DNA of 64,000 bases from Pseudarthrobacter oxydans (lineage in GTDB: Bacteria > Actinomycetota > Actinomycetes > Actinomycetales > Micrococcaceae): NCBI RefSeq assembly GCF_030812335.1, contig NZ_JAUSSN010000004.1, forward strand, positions 62,001 through 126,000, given 5' to 3'. The notes beneath the pieces were generated by a model, which was given only the letters and a program-made list of their open reading frames with translations, did not search any database and was not told the DNA's origin. Positions 34,983 through 43,926 of this stretch are shown one piece after another (the stretch's first letter is position 1; every line of letters begins with the position of its first letter). A program made the position numbers and the translations under genes.

Positions 34983-35026
34983 TATGCGGGACCGTCATCC
35001 GGGCTTTACAGCGGATTTATGGCGCT

Positions 35027-36193
35027 TTAGTCGCCTTTAACATTGACGAGCTGCCGGAGCTTGTGCCGGATCTTGACAAGGTCCGCGGAGTCGCGCATCA
35101 CCGTGTCGATGGGTTTGTACGCCGCCGGGATCTCGTCGATGAAGGCCTTGCTGGGACGGAATTCGATGCCCTGCATGGCGGCCTTCAGCTGGGTCAGGGT
35201 GAAGGTCTTCTGCGCCGCATGCCTGGAGTATTCCCGTCCGGCGCCGTGCGGGGAGGAGTTCAGGGACTCTTTGTTCCCCAGCCCGACGACGACGTAGGAT
35301 GCGGTGCCCATGGAGCCGGGAATCAGCCCGGGGTCGCCCGCCTCGGCCCGGATCGCTCCCTTGCGCGAGACCCAGACGGACTTGCCGTAATGCCATTCCC
35401 TGGCGGTGAAGTTGTGGTGGCAGTTGATCCGTTCGGCCTCGCGGACGGAGCCGCCGGTCCAGGATTCGAACTGCCGGACCACCCGGTCCATCATTTCCTC
35501 GCGGTTCAGCAGGGCGAAGTGCTGGGCCCAGCGGAGCTCCCGGATGTACCGGTCGAATTCGGGGGTGCCCTCGCGGAGGTAGGCCAGATCCGGGTGCGGC
35601 ACCACGACCTTCCCGCTCCGGACCAAGCTCCGGGCCTCGCCGATGTGCCGCTGCGCGAGTTTGTTGCCCACGCCGCGGGAGCCGGAATGCAGGAACAGCC
35701 ACACGGCATCCGTCTCATCGGCGCACACCTCGATGAAGTGGTTGCCCGAGCCCAGCGATCCCAGCTGCAGCGTCCAGTTGGCGGCGTACTGGCCGGGGTC
35801 GAACCGCGCCTTCGCCGCCAGGCGCCGCAGTTGGTCAATCCGGGGTGCGGCGGTGGCGCTGATCCTGTGGTTGAAGTGGCCGGCGGAGAGCGGAACGGCG
35901 TGCTCAATGCCCTCCCGCAGCGGCTTGCGGTCCTTCGGCAGGTCCTTGACGGAGTACTGCGTGCGCACGGCGATCATGCCGCAGCCGATGTCCACGCCCA
36001 CGGCCGCGGGGATGACGGCGCCGAGGGTGGGGATGACTGATCCCACGGTGGCGCCGAGGCCCAGGTGGGCGTCCGGCATGAGCGCCAGATGCGGAAAGAT
36101 GACCGACAGCTGCGCCGTGGCCAGGGCCTGCTGGCGGGTCGCGTCGTCAAGGATCGAGGCCCAGCTGAACAGCTTGCTGTTGATGACTTCCAA
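35027..36193 (-). CDS. rtcB: RNA-splicing ligase RtcB
   Basis: 388 residues, GTP- and Mn2+-dependent ligase joining 2',3'-cyclic phosphate or 3'-phosphate to 5'-OH RNA ends, in bacteria linked to repair of cleaved tRNA and rRNA. Metal-binding motifs are visible: GVDIGCGMIAVRT, GSLGSGNHFIEV, LHSGSRGVGNK, and the guanylylated histidine region SSPHGAGREYSR. I start at TTG 36193 (MEVINSKLFSW), which has GGGAGGG upstream and gives the family length; the frame further up shows no similarity. It stands between the ssu operon and a membrane protein gene within the sulfur island; no RtcA or tRNA gene is adjacent. Confidence 0.92.
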   Translation of the reverse strand: MEVINSKLFSWASILDDATRQQALATAQLSVIFPHLALMPDAHLGLGATVGSVIPTLGAVIPAAVGVDIGCGMIAVRTQYSVKDLPKDRKPLREGIEHAVPLSAGHFNHRISATAAPRIDQLRRLAAKARFDPGQYAANWTLQLGSLGSGNHFIEVCADETDAVWLFLHSGSRGVGNKLAQRHIGEARSLVRSGKVVVPHPDLAYLREGTPEFDRYIRELRWAQHFALLNREEMMDRVVRQFESWTGGSVREAERINCHHNFTAREWHYGKSVWVSRKGAIRAEAGDPGLIPGSMGTASYVVVGLGNKESLNSSPHGAGREYSRHAAQKTFTLTQLKAAMQGIEFRPSKAFIDEIPAAYKPIDTVMRDSADLVKIRHKLRQLVNVKGD

Positions 36194-36410
36194 CGATCTG
36201 CCCTCCCACGACGATGATCGTGGTCCGCCGGCCGGGTGGCAAGGGGTCCTGGACGGCGACCCGCAAGTAGCTAGGGTTCTTTCGGCGCATGACGACTCAC
36301 CTAGACCGGCTCTGCGGCCGCTGTTGCTGCCTGCCGTCACGCTCATCAACCTGCGGCCGCTGACCCAAGTGGCTCGATGTGGCCAGTAGGCGTCCACCGC
36401 CCCCGCGGGC

Positions 36411-37172
36411 TCACCGGTTTCTCTGGTAACCCCAGGCCAAGGCTGCGTGCAGGTTGGGGAGGTTGAAACCTGGGTGGCGGGTCGCGAGTTCGTCCAGATG
36501 TTGCCCCGTCTGGTCCGGCTGCCATCCATAGCGCATCCCGTCCTCGATCAAGGTGGCTGAGCGGGCGAGAGCCGCCTCGATCTCCTCCGCCGACCACAGG
36601 TCACCCAGCACCTCGTGCAGATGGATCAGGACGATCCCGTCGTCGATATTTTGCCGGCCAAAGCGTCCGTTGACGTAGTGCAGGGCGAACACCGCGTTGA
36701 GCACATCCTGGAGGCGAGCCTCGGCGATGTTCTTGGCTCGTCGTTCCAGGGAGTGCCGGCGGAGTCGCTCGAGCTGGGCGACGGCATCGGACAGTGCCGC
36801 CTCATAGCGTTCGTCCGCGAAGCCGGGGACTTTGGCGCGGACCCGTTCCAGGGCCGTGGAGCGATCGGCGCCGCGGTACAGCAGTTCGCGGCCCTGGTAG
36901 GAGGAAGCAGCTCTCAGCCTGAATTCTCGTTGGTCGACCTTGTCCTGCCGACGCTGCTGACGGGTCACAGGTGCCCCTGTGCTCGTAGCGCGCGCTTTTG
37001 CCCGGGCACGCTTACGGCGTCGTGCGACAACGTTGCCGGTGACTGCCCCTGCCGCCAGAGTGGCCGCAATCCAGAGCGGATCCCGGGCGAGCACAGCCGG
37101 AAGCACACCGAGGACCAGCCCGATGAGCAGGCCTCGCTGCAGTGGGTCCAGCTGCTTCCATCCCGTCCTCAT
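36411..37172 (-). CDS. hypothetical membrane-anchored protein
   Basis: 253 residues. Two N-terminal membrane helices (about 12-30 and 31-47), a strongly basic stretch ARRRKRARAKARATS, then a soluble helical domain (about 75-250) with repeated Arg/Glu-rich helices and the closing GWQPDQTGQHLDELATRHPG. No family recognised. The ATG at 37172 has a TAGAGT box 6 nt upstream, fitting a leaderless start. It is upstream of rtcB on the same strand with 217 nt between; a link to RtcB is not shown. Confidence 0.7.
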   Translation of the reverse strand: MRTGWKQLDPLQRGLLIGLVLGVLPAVLARDPLWIAATLAAGAVTGNVVARRRKRARAKARATSTGAPVTRQQRRQDKVDQREFRLRAASSYQGRELLYRGADRSTALERVRAKVPGFADERYEAALSDAVAQLERLRRHSLERRAKNIAEARLQDVLNAVFALHYVNGRFGRQNIDDGIVLIHLHEVLGDLWSAEEIEAALARSATLIEDGMRYGWQPDQTGQHLDELATRHPGFNLPNLHAALAWGYQRNR

Positions 37173-37262
37173 GCGACGACTCTAGCCCGCAGTCAGCTAA
37201 ACCCAGGGCTGCACGCTCAGGTTTTGGGACCGGGCCTTAGCACGCCCAGCTCAAGGACCGGC

Positions 37263-38696
37263 TCAGATCGAGTAGCGCTCGTCCTCGTGGTCGCCGGGGT
37301 GGTCCTTGACGAGGCCGGCGGCGAGCGTGTTACCGTCCTGCGGATCGATCACCAGGAACGCCCCGGTGCGGCGGTGGTGCAGGTAGTTCTCCAGCGGCAG
37401 CGGCGCGGCGAGCCGCAGCTGGGCATGTCCAATGTCGTTGAGCTCCAGCGTGGTGGTCGGCTCGAGCTGGAAGTTGGCGAGGTCCAGCTTTCCCGTCACG
37501 TTCCGGACCAGCGCCTGAACCGTGCGGGTGCCGTGCTTGACCAGGACCTTGGCGCCCTCGCGGAGCGGTTTCGGCGAAAGCCAGCACAGCGCGGCGTACA
37601 GGTCGGCCGAGGCTTCCCGGATGGTGCCGGCCGCCGCGATCGTGTCCCCGCGGGCGACGTCGAACTCGTCCGCCAGGCGCAGGGCCACGGACTGCGGCGC
37701 CACGGCCTCGGTGAGCCGCCGTCCCGCGAAGTCGATGCCGATCACCGTAGTGGTGCGCGGGGCCTGGCCCGGGGTGAGGACGCTGACCTTGTCCCCGAGC
37801 TTCACGGAGCCCTCGGTGATCTGGCCGGCGTAGGCGCGGTAGTCGCGGTAGCCTTCGACGTCGAGCCCGGCGGCGACGGCGTCGGGAGCCAGCGCCCCCT
37901 GCGGCCGGACGACGAGCTGGACCGGGAAGCGGAAGCTTTCCAGGTGGCTTTCGAGTTCGTCCGCGGCCGGCAGCGTCTCCAGGACCTCGAGCAGGGCCGG
38001 GCCGTCGTACCAGGGCGTGCGGTCCGAGCGGTCCACGACGTTGTCGCCGTCGAGCGCGGACACCGGAATGACCAGCAGATCGGCAATGCCGTCCGCACCC
38101 AGGCCGAGCTCGCGGCCCACCTTCTGCACGTCGGCCTCGATCTCGCGGAACACGGACTCGCTGAAGTCCACCAGGTCGATCTTGTTCACGGCGACAATCA
38201 CGTGCGCCACCCGCAGCAGCTGCAGCACGGACAGGTGCCGTCGGGTCTGCTCGAGGACACCCTTGCGGGCGTCGATGAGCACGACGACGGCATCCGCGGT
38301 GGACGCGCCGGTCACCGTGTTCTTGGTGTACTGCACGTGCCCGGGGCAGTCCGCGAGGATGAAGCTGCGGCGGTCCGTGGCGAAGTAGCGGTAGGCGACG
38401 TCGATGGTGATGCCCTGTTCCCGCTCGGCGCGCAGGCCGTCGGTGAGCAGCGCGAGGTCAATCGCCTGGATGCCGGCCGCGCCGGCGCCGCCGAAGCCGC
38501 GGTCCGCGGAGGTGCGGGCGACCGCGTCGAGCTGGTCGGCGAGGATCGCCTTGGAGTCGTGCAGGAGCCGGCCCACCAGGGTGGACTTGCCGTCGTCGAC
38601 CGATCCGGCGGTCGCGAAACGGAACAGCGAAGCGTGCGCGAGGGGCGCCTCGTCAAGCAGGGCAGCCGCGCGGGCGGTGTCGATTTCGGTGCTCAT
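37263..38696 (-). CDS. cysN: sulfate adenylyltransferase subunit 1 (GTPase)
   Basis: 477 residues, EF-Tu-like GTPase that drives ATP sulfurylase. G1 GSVDDGKSTLVGRLL, G2 region EREQGITIDVAYRYF, G3 DCPGHVQYT, G4 VNKIDLV. Two beta-barrel domains follow. No APS kinase domain is fused, which fits use of an APS reductase. Its ATG overlaps the cysD stop (TAATG), so CysD and CysN are made together. Last gene of the sulfite reductase-cysH-cysD-cysN operon. Confidence 0.95.
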   Translation of the reverse strand: MSTEIDTARAAALLDEAPLAHASLFRFATAGSVDDGKSTLVGRLLHDSKAILADQLDAVARTSADRGFGGAGAAGIQAIDLALLTDGLRAEREQGITIDVAYRYFATDRRSFILADCPGHVQYTKNTVTGASTADAVVVLIDARKGVLEQTRRHLSVLQLLRVAHVIVAVNKIDLVDFSESVFREIEADVQKVGRELGLGADGIADLLVIPVSALDGDNVVDRSDRTPWYDGPALLEVLETLPAADELESHLESFRFPVQLVVRPQGALAPDAVAAGLDVEGYRDYRAYAGQITEGSVKLGDKVSVLTPGQAPRTTTVIGIDFAGRRLTEAVAPQSVALRLADEFDVARGDTIAAAGTIREASADLYAALCWLSPKPLREGAKVLVKHGTRTVQALVRNVTGKLDLANFQLEPTTTLELNDIGHAQLRLAAPLPLENYLHHRRTGAFLVIDPQDGNTLAAGLVKDHPGDHEDERYSI

Positions 38697-39667
38697 TAGA
38701 AATAGCCATCCTTCTTGCGGTCTTCCATGGCGGCCTCGGAGATGCGGTCATCCGCCCGGGTGGCGCCACGTTCGGTGATGGTGGAGGCGGCAACTTCGAT
38801 CACGACGTCGCGCACGGTGGCGGCGGACGATTCCACGGCGCCGGTGCAGGACATGTCGCCGACGGTCCGGTAGCGGACGGTCTTGGTGATGACCTGCTCG
38901 GTGTCGCGGGGCTGGGAGACCTCGCCGACCGCGCGCCACATGCCGTCGCGGGCGAAGACCTCGCGGTCGTGGGCGTAGTAGAGGCCGGGCAGGTCGATGT
39001 TTTCGCGCTCGATGTAGCGCCAGACGTCGAGTTCGGTCCAGTTGCTGATCGGGAACGCGCGGACGTGCTGGCCCACGGTGTGCCGGCCGTTGTAGAGGTT
39101 CCACAGCTCGGGCCGCTGGTTGCGCGGGTCCCACTGGCCGAACTCGTCGCGCAGGCTCAGGATGCGTTCCTTGGCGCGGGCCTTGTCCTCGTCGCGGCGG
39201 CCGCCACCGAAGACGGCGTCGAACTTGTTGCGCTGGATCGCATCCAGCAGCGGGACGGTCTGCAGCGGGTTGCGGGTGCCGTCAGCACGCTCGGCCAGAT
39301 CGCCGGAGTCGATGAACTCCTGAACGGAGCCGACGACGAGCTTGAGCCCCAGCCGCTCCACGGTCCGGTCGCGGAACTCGATGACCTCGGGGAAGTTGTG
39401 CCCGGTGTCCACGTGCAGCACCGGGAAAGGCACCTTGCCGGGCCAGAATGCCTTGGTGGCCAGGTGCAGCATCACCACGGAATCCTTGCCGCCGGAGAAC
39501 AGCAGCGCAGGCTTCTCAAACTCCGCAACGACCTCGCGGATGATGTGAATCGCCTCGGACTCGAGCGTGTCCAGGCTGGAGAGGCGGGGATGCGCCGCCT
39601 TCGGAGAATCAGCGTCAAGATCCAGCACGGAAAGCTCCAGGTCCTCGTTGGTGGTTTTGATGCTCAT
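38696..39667 (-). CDS. cysD: sulfate adenylyltransferase subunit 2
   Basis: 323 residues, the PP-loop subunit forming adenylyl sulfate from sulfate and ATP. PP motif LLFSGGKDSVVMLHLA; also VLHVDTGHNFPEVIEFRD and the FGGGRRDEDKARAKER segment typical of CysD. C-terminal RKKDGYF. ATG at 39667 overlaps the cysH TGA by 4 nt (ATGA). Works as a complex with CysN. Confidence 0.95.
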   Translation of the reverse strand: MSIKTTNEDLELSVLDLDADSPKAAHPRLSSLDTLESEAIHIIREVVAEFEKPALLFSGGKDSVVMLHLATKAFWPGKVPFPVLHVDTGHNFPEVIEFRDRTVERLGLKLVVGSVQEFIDSGDLAERADGTRNPLQTVPLLDAIQRNKFDAVFGGGRRDEDKARAKERILSLRDEFGQWDPRNQRPELWNLYNGRHTVGQHVRAFPISNWTELDVWRYIERENIDLPGLYYAHDREVFARDGMWRAVGEVSQPRDTEQVITKTVRYRTVGDMSCTGAVESSAATVRDVVIEVAASTITERGATRADDRISEAAMEDRKKDGYF

Positions 39668-40455
39668 ACGTGTAGTCCGCATTCTGTCTTGTCGGTTCCT
39701 GCCCAGCGGCCGGCGCGGGGGTCGTCGCCGGGCGCCACCTTGCGCGTGCAGGGCTGGCAGCCAATGGACGGGTAGCCCTGTGAAAGCAGCGGGTTGACGG
39801 GGAGAAGGTTGTCATCGGAGTACTGGACCAGCTGGTCGAAGCTCCAGGCCGCCACCGGGTTGACCTTAACCAGGCCGTTGACGTCGTCCCAGGTGACCAG
39901 CGGGGTGTTGGTGCGGGTGGGGGCCTCGTCGCGGCGGACCCCGGTGAACCAGAGCTCGTAGCCGGCCAGGGTGCGGCGCAGCGGGGCGACCTTGCGCAGC
40001 GCGCAGCACTGGGCGGCGTCGCGGGCGAAGAGGTCCTTGCCGAGCAGCCGGTCCTGCTGCTCCACGGTGTTCTCCGGCAGCACGTCGACAACGTTGACGC
40101 GCAGGCTCGCCGCGACCTCGTCGCGGGTCGTATAGGTTTCCGGGAAGTGGTAGCCGGTCTCCAGGAAGAGCACGTCGACGCCGGGAAGCTGGTCCGCGAC
40201 GAGCGCCGGCAGGACGGCGTCGGCCATGGAGCAGGCGACGGCGACCGCGGGCAGCTCGAAGTTGCGCGCCACCCAGGCGATCACCTCGCGGGCCGGGGCG
40301 TCCCAGCCGAGCTCGGCGGCGCCGGATTCGGCGATGACCTTGAGCTCGTCGTGGGTGCGGAGGACGGGCGTGGCCACGGCGGCCGCCCCCTGGGGAGCAG
40401 CCTCCTGCGGAGCTGCACCAGCTACGGGGTCAACCCCCAGCGCGTGCTTGCTCAC
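39664..40455 (-). CDS. cysH: adenylyl-sulfate reductase (assimilatory, thioredoxin-dependent)
   Basis: 263 residues. The paired cysteines AQCCALRK and the later GCQPC form the CC...CXXC [4Fe-4S] ligand set that marks APS rather than PAPS reductases; the catalytic Cys is in KTECGLHV at the C-terminus. LFLETGYHFPETY is the usual nucleotide-binding segment. GTG start at 40455 overlaps the sulfite reductase stop (GTGA). The absence of APS kinase in the operon agrees with direct APS reduction to sulfite. Confidence 0.94.
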   Translation of the reverse strand: MSKHALGVDPVAGAAPQEAAPQGAAAVATPVLRTHDELKVIAESGAAELGWDAPAREVIAWVARNFELPAVAVACSMADAVLPALVADQLPGVDVLFLETGYHFPETYTTRDEVAASLRVNVVDVLPENTVEQQDRLLGKDLFARDAAQCCALRKVAPLRRTLAGYELWFTGVRRDEAPTRTNTPLVTWDDVNGLVKVNPVAAWSFDQLVQYSDDNLLPVNPLLSQGYPSIGCQPCTRKVAPGDDPRAGRWAGTDKTECGLHV

Positions 40456-42200
40456 TGCAGATCACCCTCATCGGCCGCGAAGGCCCACTCGGCGAAGGTC
40501 TGGCCCTCGGTGTGGTCGGCCACGAACTTCCGGACCACGCGCTCGACGTAGTCAGGCAGGTCCTCGGCCGTGACCTTCAGGCCGCGGACGGTGCGTCCGA
40601 GGCCCGCCTCCTCGCGGCTGTCGGAAGCCAGCCCGCCGCCAAGGTGGACCTGGAAACCCGGGGTGGGGTCGCCGTCGGGCGTGGGAAGCATCATGCCCTT
40701 GAGGCCGATGTCCGCGGTCTGGATCCGGGCGCAGGAGTTGGGGCAGCCGTTGATATGCAGCGACAGGGCCTGCGGGAGCTGCTGCGTTTCGACGAGGTCG
40801 GCGAGGCGGCGTTCCAGCTCGGCGACGGCGGTGGCGGCCGTGACCTTGGTTTCGACGATGGCGAGCTTGCAGTATTCGATGCCGGTGCAGGCGATCGTGC
40901 CGCGGCGGAACACGGACGGGCGGGCGGAGAGGCCTAGGGCGTCGAGTTCGGCGACGAGCGGTTCCACCTGGTCCTTGGGCACGTCGAGAACGACGAGCTT
41001 CTGGTGCGGGGTGGTGCGCAGCCGCTGCGAGCCGCGGGCCTCCAGGGTGTCGGCGAGCTTCACGAGCTGGCCGCCGGAGAGGCGCCCGGCCAGCGGGGTG
41101 GCGCCGATGAAGAACTTGCCGTCCTTCTGCTCGTGCACACCGATGTGGTCGCCCGGGGTGGAGGGCTTCGGCGCGGCCGGGCCGTCGTCGAGCTTGTAGC
41201 CGAGGTATTCGTCCTCGAGGACCTGGCGGAACTTCACCGGGCCCCAGTCGGCCAGCAGGAACTTCAGCCGGGCCTTGGTGCGCATGCGCCGGTAGCCGTA
41301 GTCGCGGAAGATGCTGGTGACGCCGAGCCAGACGTCGGCGGCCTGGTCCGGCCGGACGAAGGCGCCGAGGCGCTTGCCCAGCATCGGGTTGGTGGAGAGC
41401 GCGCCGCCGACCCAGAGGTCGTAGCCGATGCCCAGTTCGGGGTGGACCAGGCCCACCAGGGCGACGTCGTTGATCTCGTGGACGACGTCCTGGCTGGGGT
41501 GGCCTGTGATGGCGGTCTTGAACTTGCGCGGCAGGTTGGCCAGTTCCGGGTCGCCGATGAAGCGTTCGGCGAGCTCGTGGATCAGCGGCGTCGGGTCGAT
41601 GATCTCGTCCTTGGCGATGCCGGCGACCGGGGAGCCGAGGATGACGCGGGGCACGTCGCCGCAGGCCTCCGTCGTGGACAGGTCCACCGACTCGAGGCGG
41701 CGCCAAATTTCGGGGACGTCCTCGACCCGGATCCAGTGCAGCTGGATGTTCTGGCGGTCGGTGAGGTCGGCCGAGTCGCGGGCGAAGTCGACGGAGATCT
41801 GGCCGATGACGCGCAACTGCTCGGTGGTGAGCGCACCGCCGTCGATCCTGACCCGCAGCATGAAGTACTTGTCCTCGAGCTCGTGCGGCTCGAGCGTGGC
41901 GGTCTTGCCGCCGTCGATCCCGGGCTTGCGCTGGGTGTAGAGGCCCCACCAGCGGAAGCGGCCGTGCAGGTCCGTGCCCTCGATCGAGTCGAAGCCGTGC
42001 TTGGAATAGACGGACTCGATGCGCTCGCGGACGTTCAGGCCGTTGTCTTCCTGCTTCCAGGTTTCGTTCGCGTTCAGCGGCTCGGTGCCGTCCACTTTCC
42101 ACTGCCCGTGCGGCTTTGCGGCGGGGCGGGAGGTGGGGCGCTTGGTGCGGCCTGGGGCAGCCTGGTCCGGGGACGCTCCGGCTAGAGCTGTATCAGTCAT
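40452..42200 (-). CDS. sir: ferredoxin-dependent sulfite reductase (NirA/Sir family)
   Basis: 582 residues. Two ferredoxin-like half-domains and the siroheme/[4Fe-4S] cysteines in TIACTGIEYCKLAIVE and INGCPNSCARIQTADIGL. The family includes nitrite reductases; the operon with cysHDN makes six-electron reduction of sulfite to sulfide far more likely. ATG at 42200 is placed exactly at the end of the sulfur promoter block and is probably leaderless. First gene of the operon; electrons probably come through a ferredoxin from the FprA-type reductase at 27.8-29.3 kb. Confidence 0.93.
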   Translation of the reverse strand: MTDTALAGASPDQAAPGRTKRPTSRPAAKPHGQWKVDGTEPLNANETWKQEDNGLNVRERIESVYSKHGFDSIEGTDLHGRFRWWGLYTQRKPGIDGGKTATLEPHELEDKYFMLRVRIDGGALTTEQLRVIGQISVDFARDSADLTDRQNIQLHWIRVEDVPEIWRRLESVDLSTTEACGDVPRVILGSPVAGIAKDEIIDPTPLIHELAERFIGDPELANLPRKFKTAITGHPSQDVVHEINDVALVGLVHPELGIGYDLWVGGALSTNPMLGKRLGAFVRPDQAADVWLGVTSIFRDYGYRRMRTKARLKFLLADWGPVKFRQVLEDEYLGYKLDDGPAAPKPSTPGDHIGVHEQKDGKFFIGATPLAGRLSGGQLVKLADTLEARGSQRLRTTPHQKLVVLDVPKDQVEPLVAELDALGLSARPSVFRRGTIACTGIEYCKLAIVETKVTAATAVAELERRLADLVETQQLPQALSLHINGCPNSCARIQTADIGLKGMMLPTPDGDPTPGFQVHLGGGLASDSREEAGLGRTVRGLKVTAEDLPDYVERVVRKFVADHTEGQTFAEWAFAADEGDLQ

Positions 42201-42277
42201 GGATCGACTCTAGGGCGGGCCGTAATGCCGTCACAAAGGTCCGGAAACGCGAGGTCACCTAGGGCAACAAATCGTCA
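42198..42277 (-). promoter_or_regulatory. sulfur promoter block 3 (sulfite reductase operon)
   Basis: Third copy of the ungapped 80-nt block: TGACG, GTGACC, GTTTCCGGACC, TTTG, CCC, -10 TAGAGT and ATG at the end. See 30686-30765 for the shared positions. Confidence 0.8.
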
Positions 42278-42443
42278 CGAAGCGTCGGCGAGCCTTGAAG
42301 TGGCGCGGGCGGTGTGCATGGGGCGGGTGCGTCAGGCGCCGGACGCCGGGCGCCCGACGGCGGCGGGTCAGGCCGTGCCCGGGGCGAGGCGGTTGCGGAG
42401 GCGGTGCGGCCCGGGCGCACGACGGCGGCGGGTCGCCCCCGGG

Positions 42444-43178
42444 TCAGGCGCCGGCCGCGAGCGCGGCGTCGTAGCGTTCCAGCGCGATCTCGGCGAGCAC
42501 CGGCGACGGCAGCAGCGCCGCCGTGACGAGGTCCGCGCCGGCCTTGCCGAGCTGGTCGTGGAAGAAGCCCGGTGCCAGCAGGTAGGCGGCAATGACCACG
42601 CGTCCGCCCAAATCGACTGCCCCGGCAGACTCCCCCGCGCCGGCGCCGCCCGCGGCCTCCTCGCGGAGCATGGCCACGGCCTCGGGCACCGACGGCTTCG
42701 CGGACGCACCGTACGCGGCCACGATGCGGTTGGACCGCAGCGCGCGCAGCTGCTCCGTGAGCACCTCGACGTTCTGCGCGGCGGTGGGGTCGGAGGACCC
42801 CGCAGCGGCGAGGATCACGGCGTCGTTGTCGGTCACGCCCGCCTCCCGGAGCCGGACGTCCAGCAGCGCGGCGAGCCGCGGATCGGGCCCCAGCGGGGCG
42901 GCGGCGCGGGTGTTCGGGCGGCTCTTGACGGCCCGGGCGATGTCCACCTTGACGTGGTAGCCGACGCTCAGCAGCAGCGGGACGACGACGGCGGTCTCCC
43001 CCGCCGGCAGGCCCGCGACGACGTCCGGCAGCTCGGGGTCCTGGACGTCGACGTAGGCCTCGCGGACGTCGAGTCCGGGCCGCAGCGCGGCGATCCCGTC
43101 CCGGAGGGCGTTGACTTCGGCGGCACCCTCGGTGCTCGAGGTGCCGTGGGCGCAGGCGATCAGGATGGGGCTATTCAT
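42444..43178 (-). CDS. sirohydrochlorin chelatase (CbiX type)
   Basis: 244 residues with two CbiX-like halves. Metal-binding/catalytic His in ILIACAHGTSS; the second half has VVPLLLSVGYHVKVDI and later VVIAAYLLAPGFFHDQL. It would insert Fe2+ into sirohydrochlorin, the step missing from the two-domain CysG at 29.4-30.7 kb; cobalt is an alternative but no cobalamin genes are here. ATG at 43178. Upstream of the sulfite reductase promoter but with 243 nt between; no copy of the 80-nt block lies in front of it. Divergent from the TRIC gene. Confidence 0.88.
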   Translation of the reverse strand: MNSPILIACAHGTSSTEGAAEVNALRDGIAALRPGLDVREAYVDVQDPELPDVVAGLPAGETAVVVPLLLSVGYHVKVDIARAVKSRPNTRAAAPLGPDPRLAALLDVRLREAGVTDNDAVILAAAGSSDPTAAQNVEVLTEQLRALRSNRIVAAYGASAKPSVPEAVAMLREEAAGGAGAGESAGAVDLGGRVVIAAYLLAPGFFHDQLGKAGADLVTAALLPSPVLAEIALERYDAALAAGA

Positions 43179-43240
43179 AGCCGTTAGCGTAACCTTGGAC
43201 CCGCCCCATCCGCCCCCTTGCTATCCCACCGGGACCCTCC

Positions 43241-43912
43241 ATGACTTTTTCCTTTAGCGTTGTCCTGCTCTGGCTGGACCTGGCCGGGGTCTTCTTCTTC
43301 GCGGTCTCCGGGTCCCTGCTCGCAGCACGGAAACAGTTCGACATCGTCGGCTCCCTGCTGCTGGCCTCGGTGGTGAGCCTGGGCGGCGGCGTCATCCGCG
43401 ACATCATCATCAACGCCGGCCCGCCCGCGGCCTTCACCAACCCGGCCTACCTGGCGCCGCCGCTGCTCGCCGCGGTGCTGGTGTACTTCCTGTTCTCCAG
43501 CGTCCAGCGCTACACCTCGCTGCTCATCCTGTTCGACGCCGGCGGCCTGGCGCTCTTCTGCATCACCGGAACCCTCAAGGCGCTGGACGCCGGGATGAAC
43601 CCGGTCGCGGCGGTGCTGCTGGGGGTCACGACGGCGGTGGGCGGAGGACTGCTGCGCGACATCACCGCCAATGAGGTGCCCCAGCTGTTCGACCCCAAGG
43701 ACATCTACGCCCTGCCGGCGTTTGCGGGGGCGGTCCTGACCGTGGCCCTGTCCGTCACCGGCACATTTAACGCGTTCACCGCGGGTGCCGTCGCAGCCGT
43801 CGTTTTCGCCTTCCGCGTCACGGCCTGGCGGCGGAAGTGGTACGCGCCGCTGGCGGTCCGAGGCTGGCACCGGCTCGGCCTGAACGCGGCGGATGGCGGG
43901 CCCAAGGATTAG
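43241..43912 (+). CDS. TRIC cation channel family protein (YicG type)
   Basis: 223 residues, seven membrane segments formed by two repeated three-helix units. The first unit has GVFFFAVSGSLLAARKQFDI and GGGVIRDIII; the second LILFDAGGLALFCITGTLKA and GGGLLRDITANEVPQ. The GG-G-(V/L)-(I/L)-RD motifs line the pore in bacterial TRIC proteins. Likely a trimeric potassium-permeable channel; role unknown. ATG at 43241 gives the family N-terminus. The SUKH-like gene follows 14 nt later. Confidence 0.9.
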   Translation: MTFSFSVVLLWLDLAGVFFFAVSGSLLAARKQFDIVGSLLLASVVSLGGGVIRDIIINAGPPAAFTNPAYLAPPLLAAVLVYFLFSSVQRYTSLLILFDAGGLALFCITGTLKALDAGMNPVAAVLLGVTTAVGGGLLRDITANEVPQLFDPKDIYALPAFAGAVLTVALSVTGTFNAFTAGAVAAVVFAFRVTAWRRKWYAPLAVRGWHRLGLNAADGGPKD

Positions 43913-43926
43913 CTAGGATAAGAACC

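Noticed and set aside
36411..36597. N-terminal extension of rtcB up to 36529
   Set aside because: The extension has no similarity to RtcB and overlaps the neighbouring gene; the TTG at 36193 has a good ribosome site.
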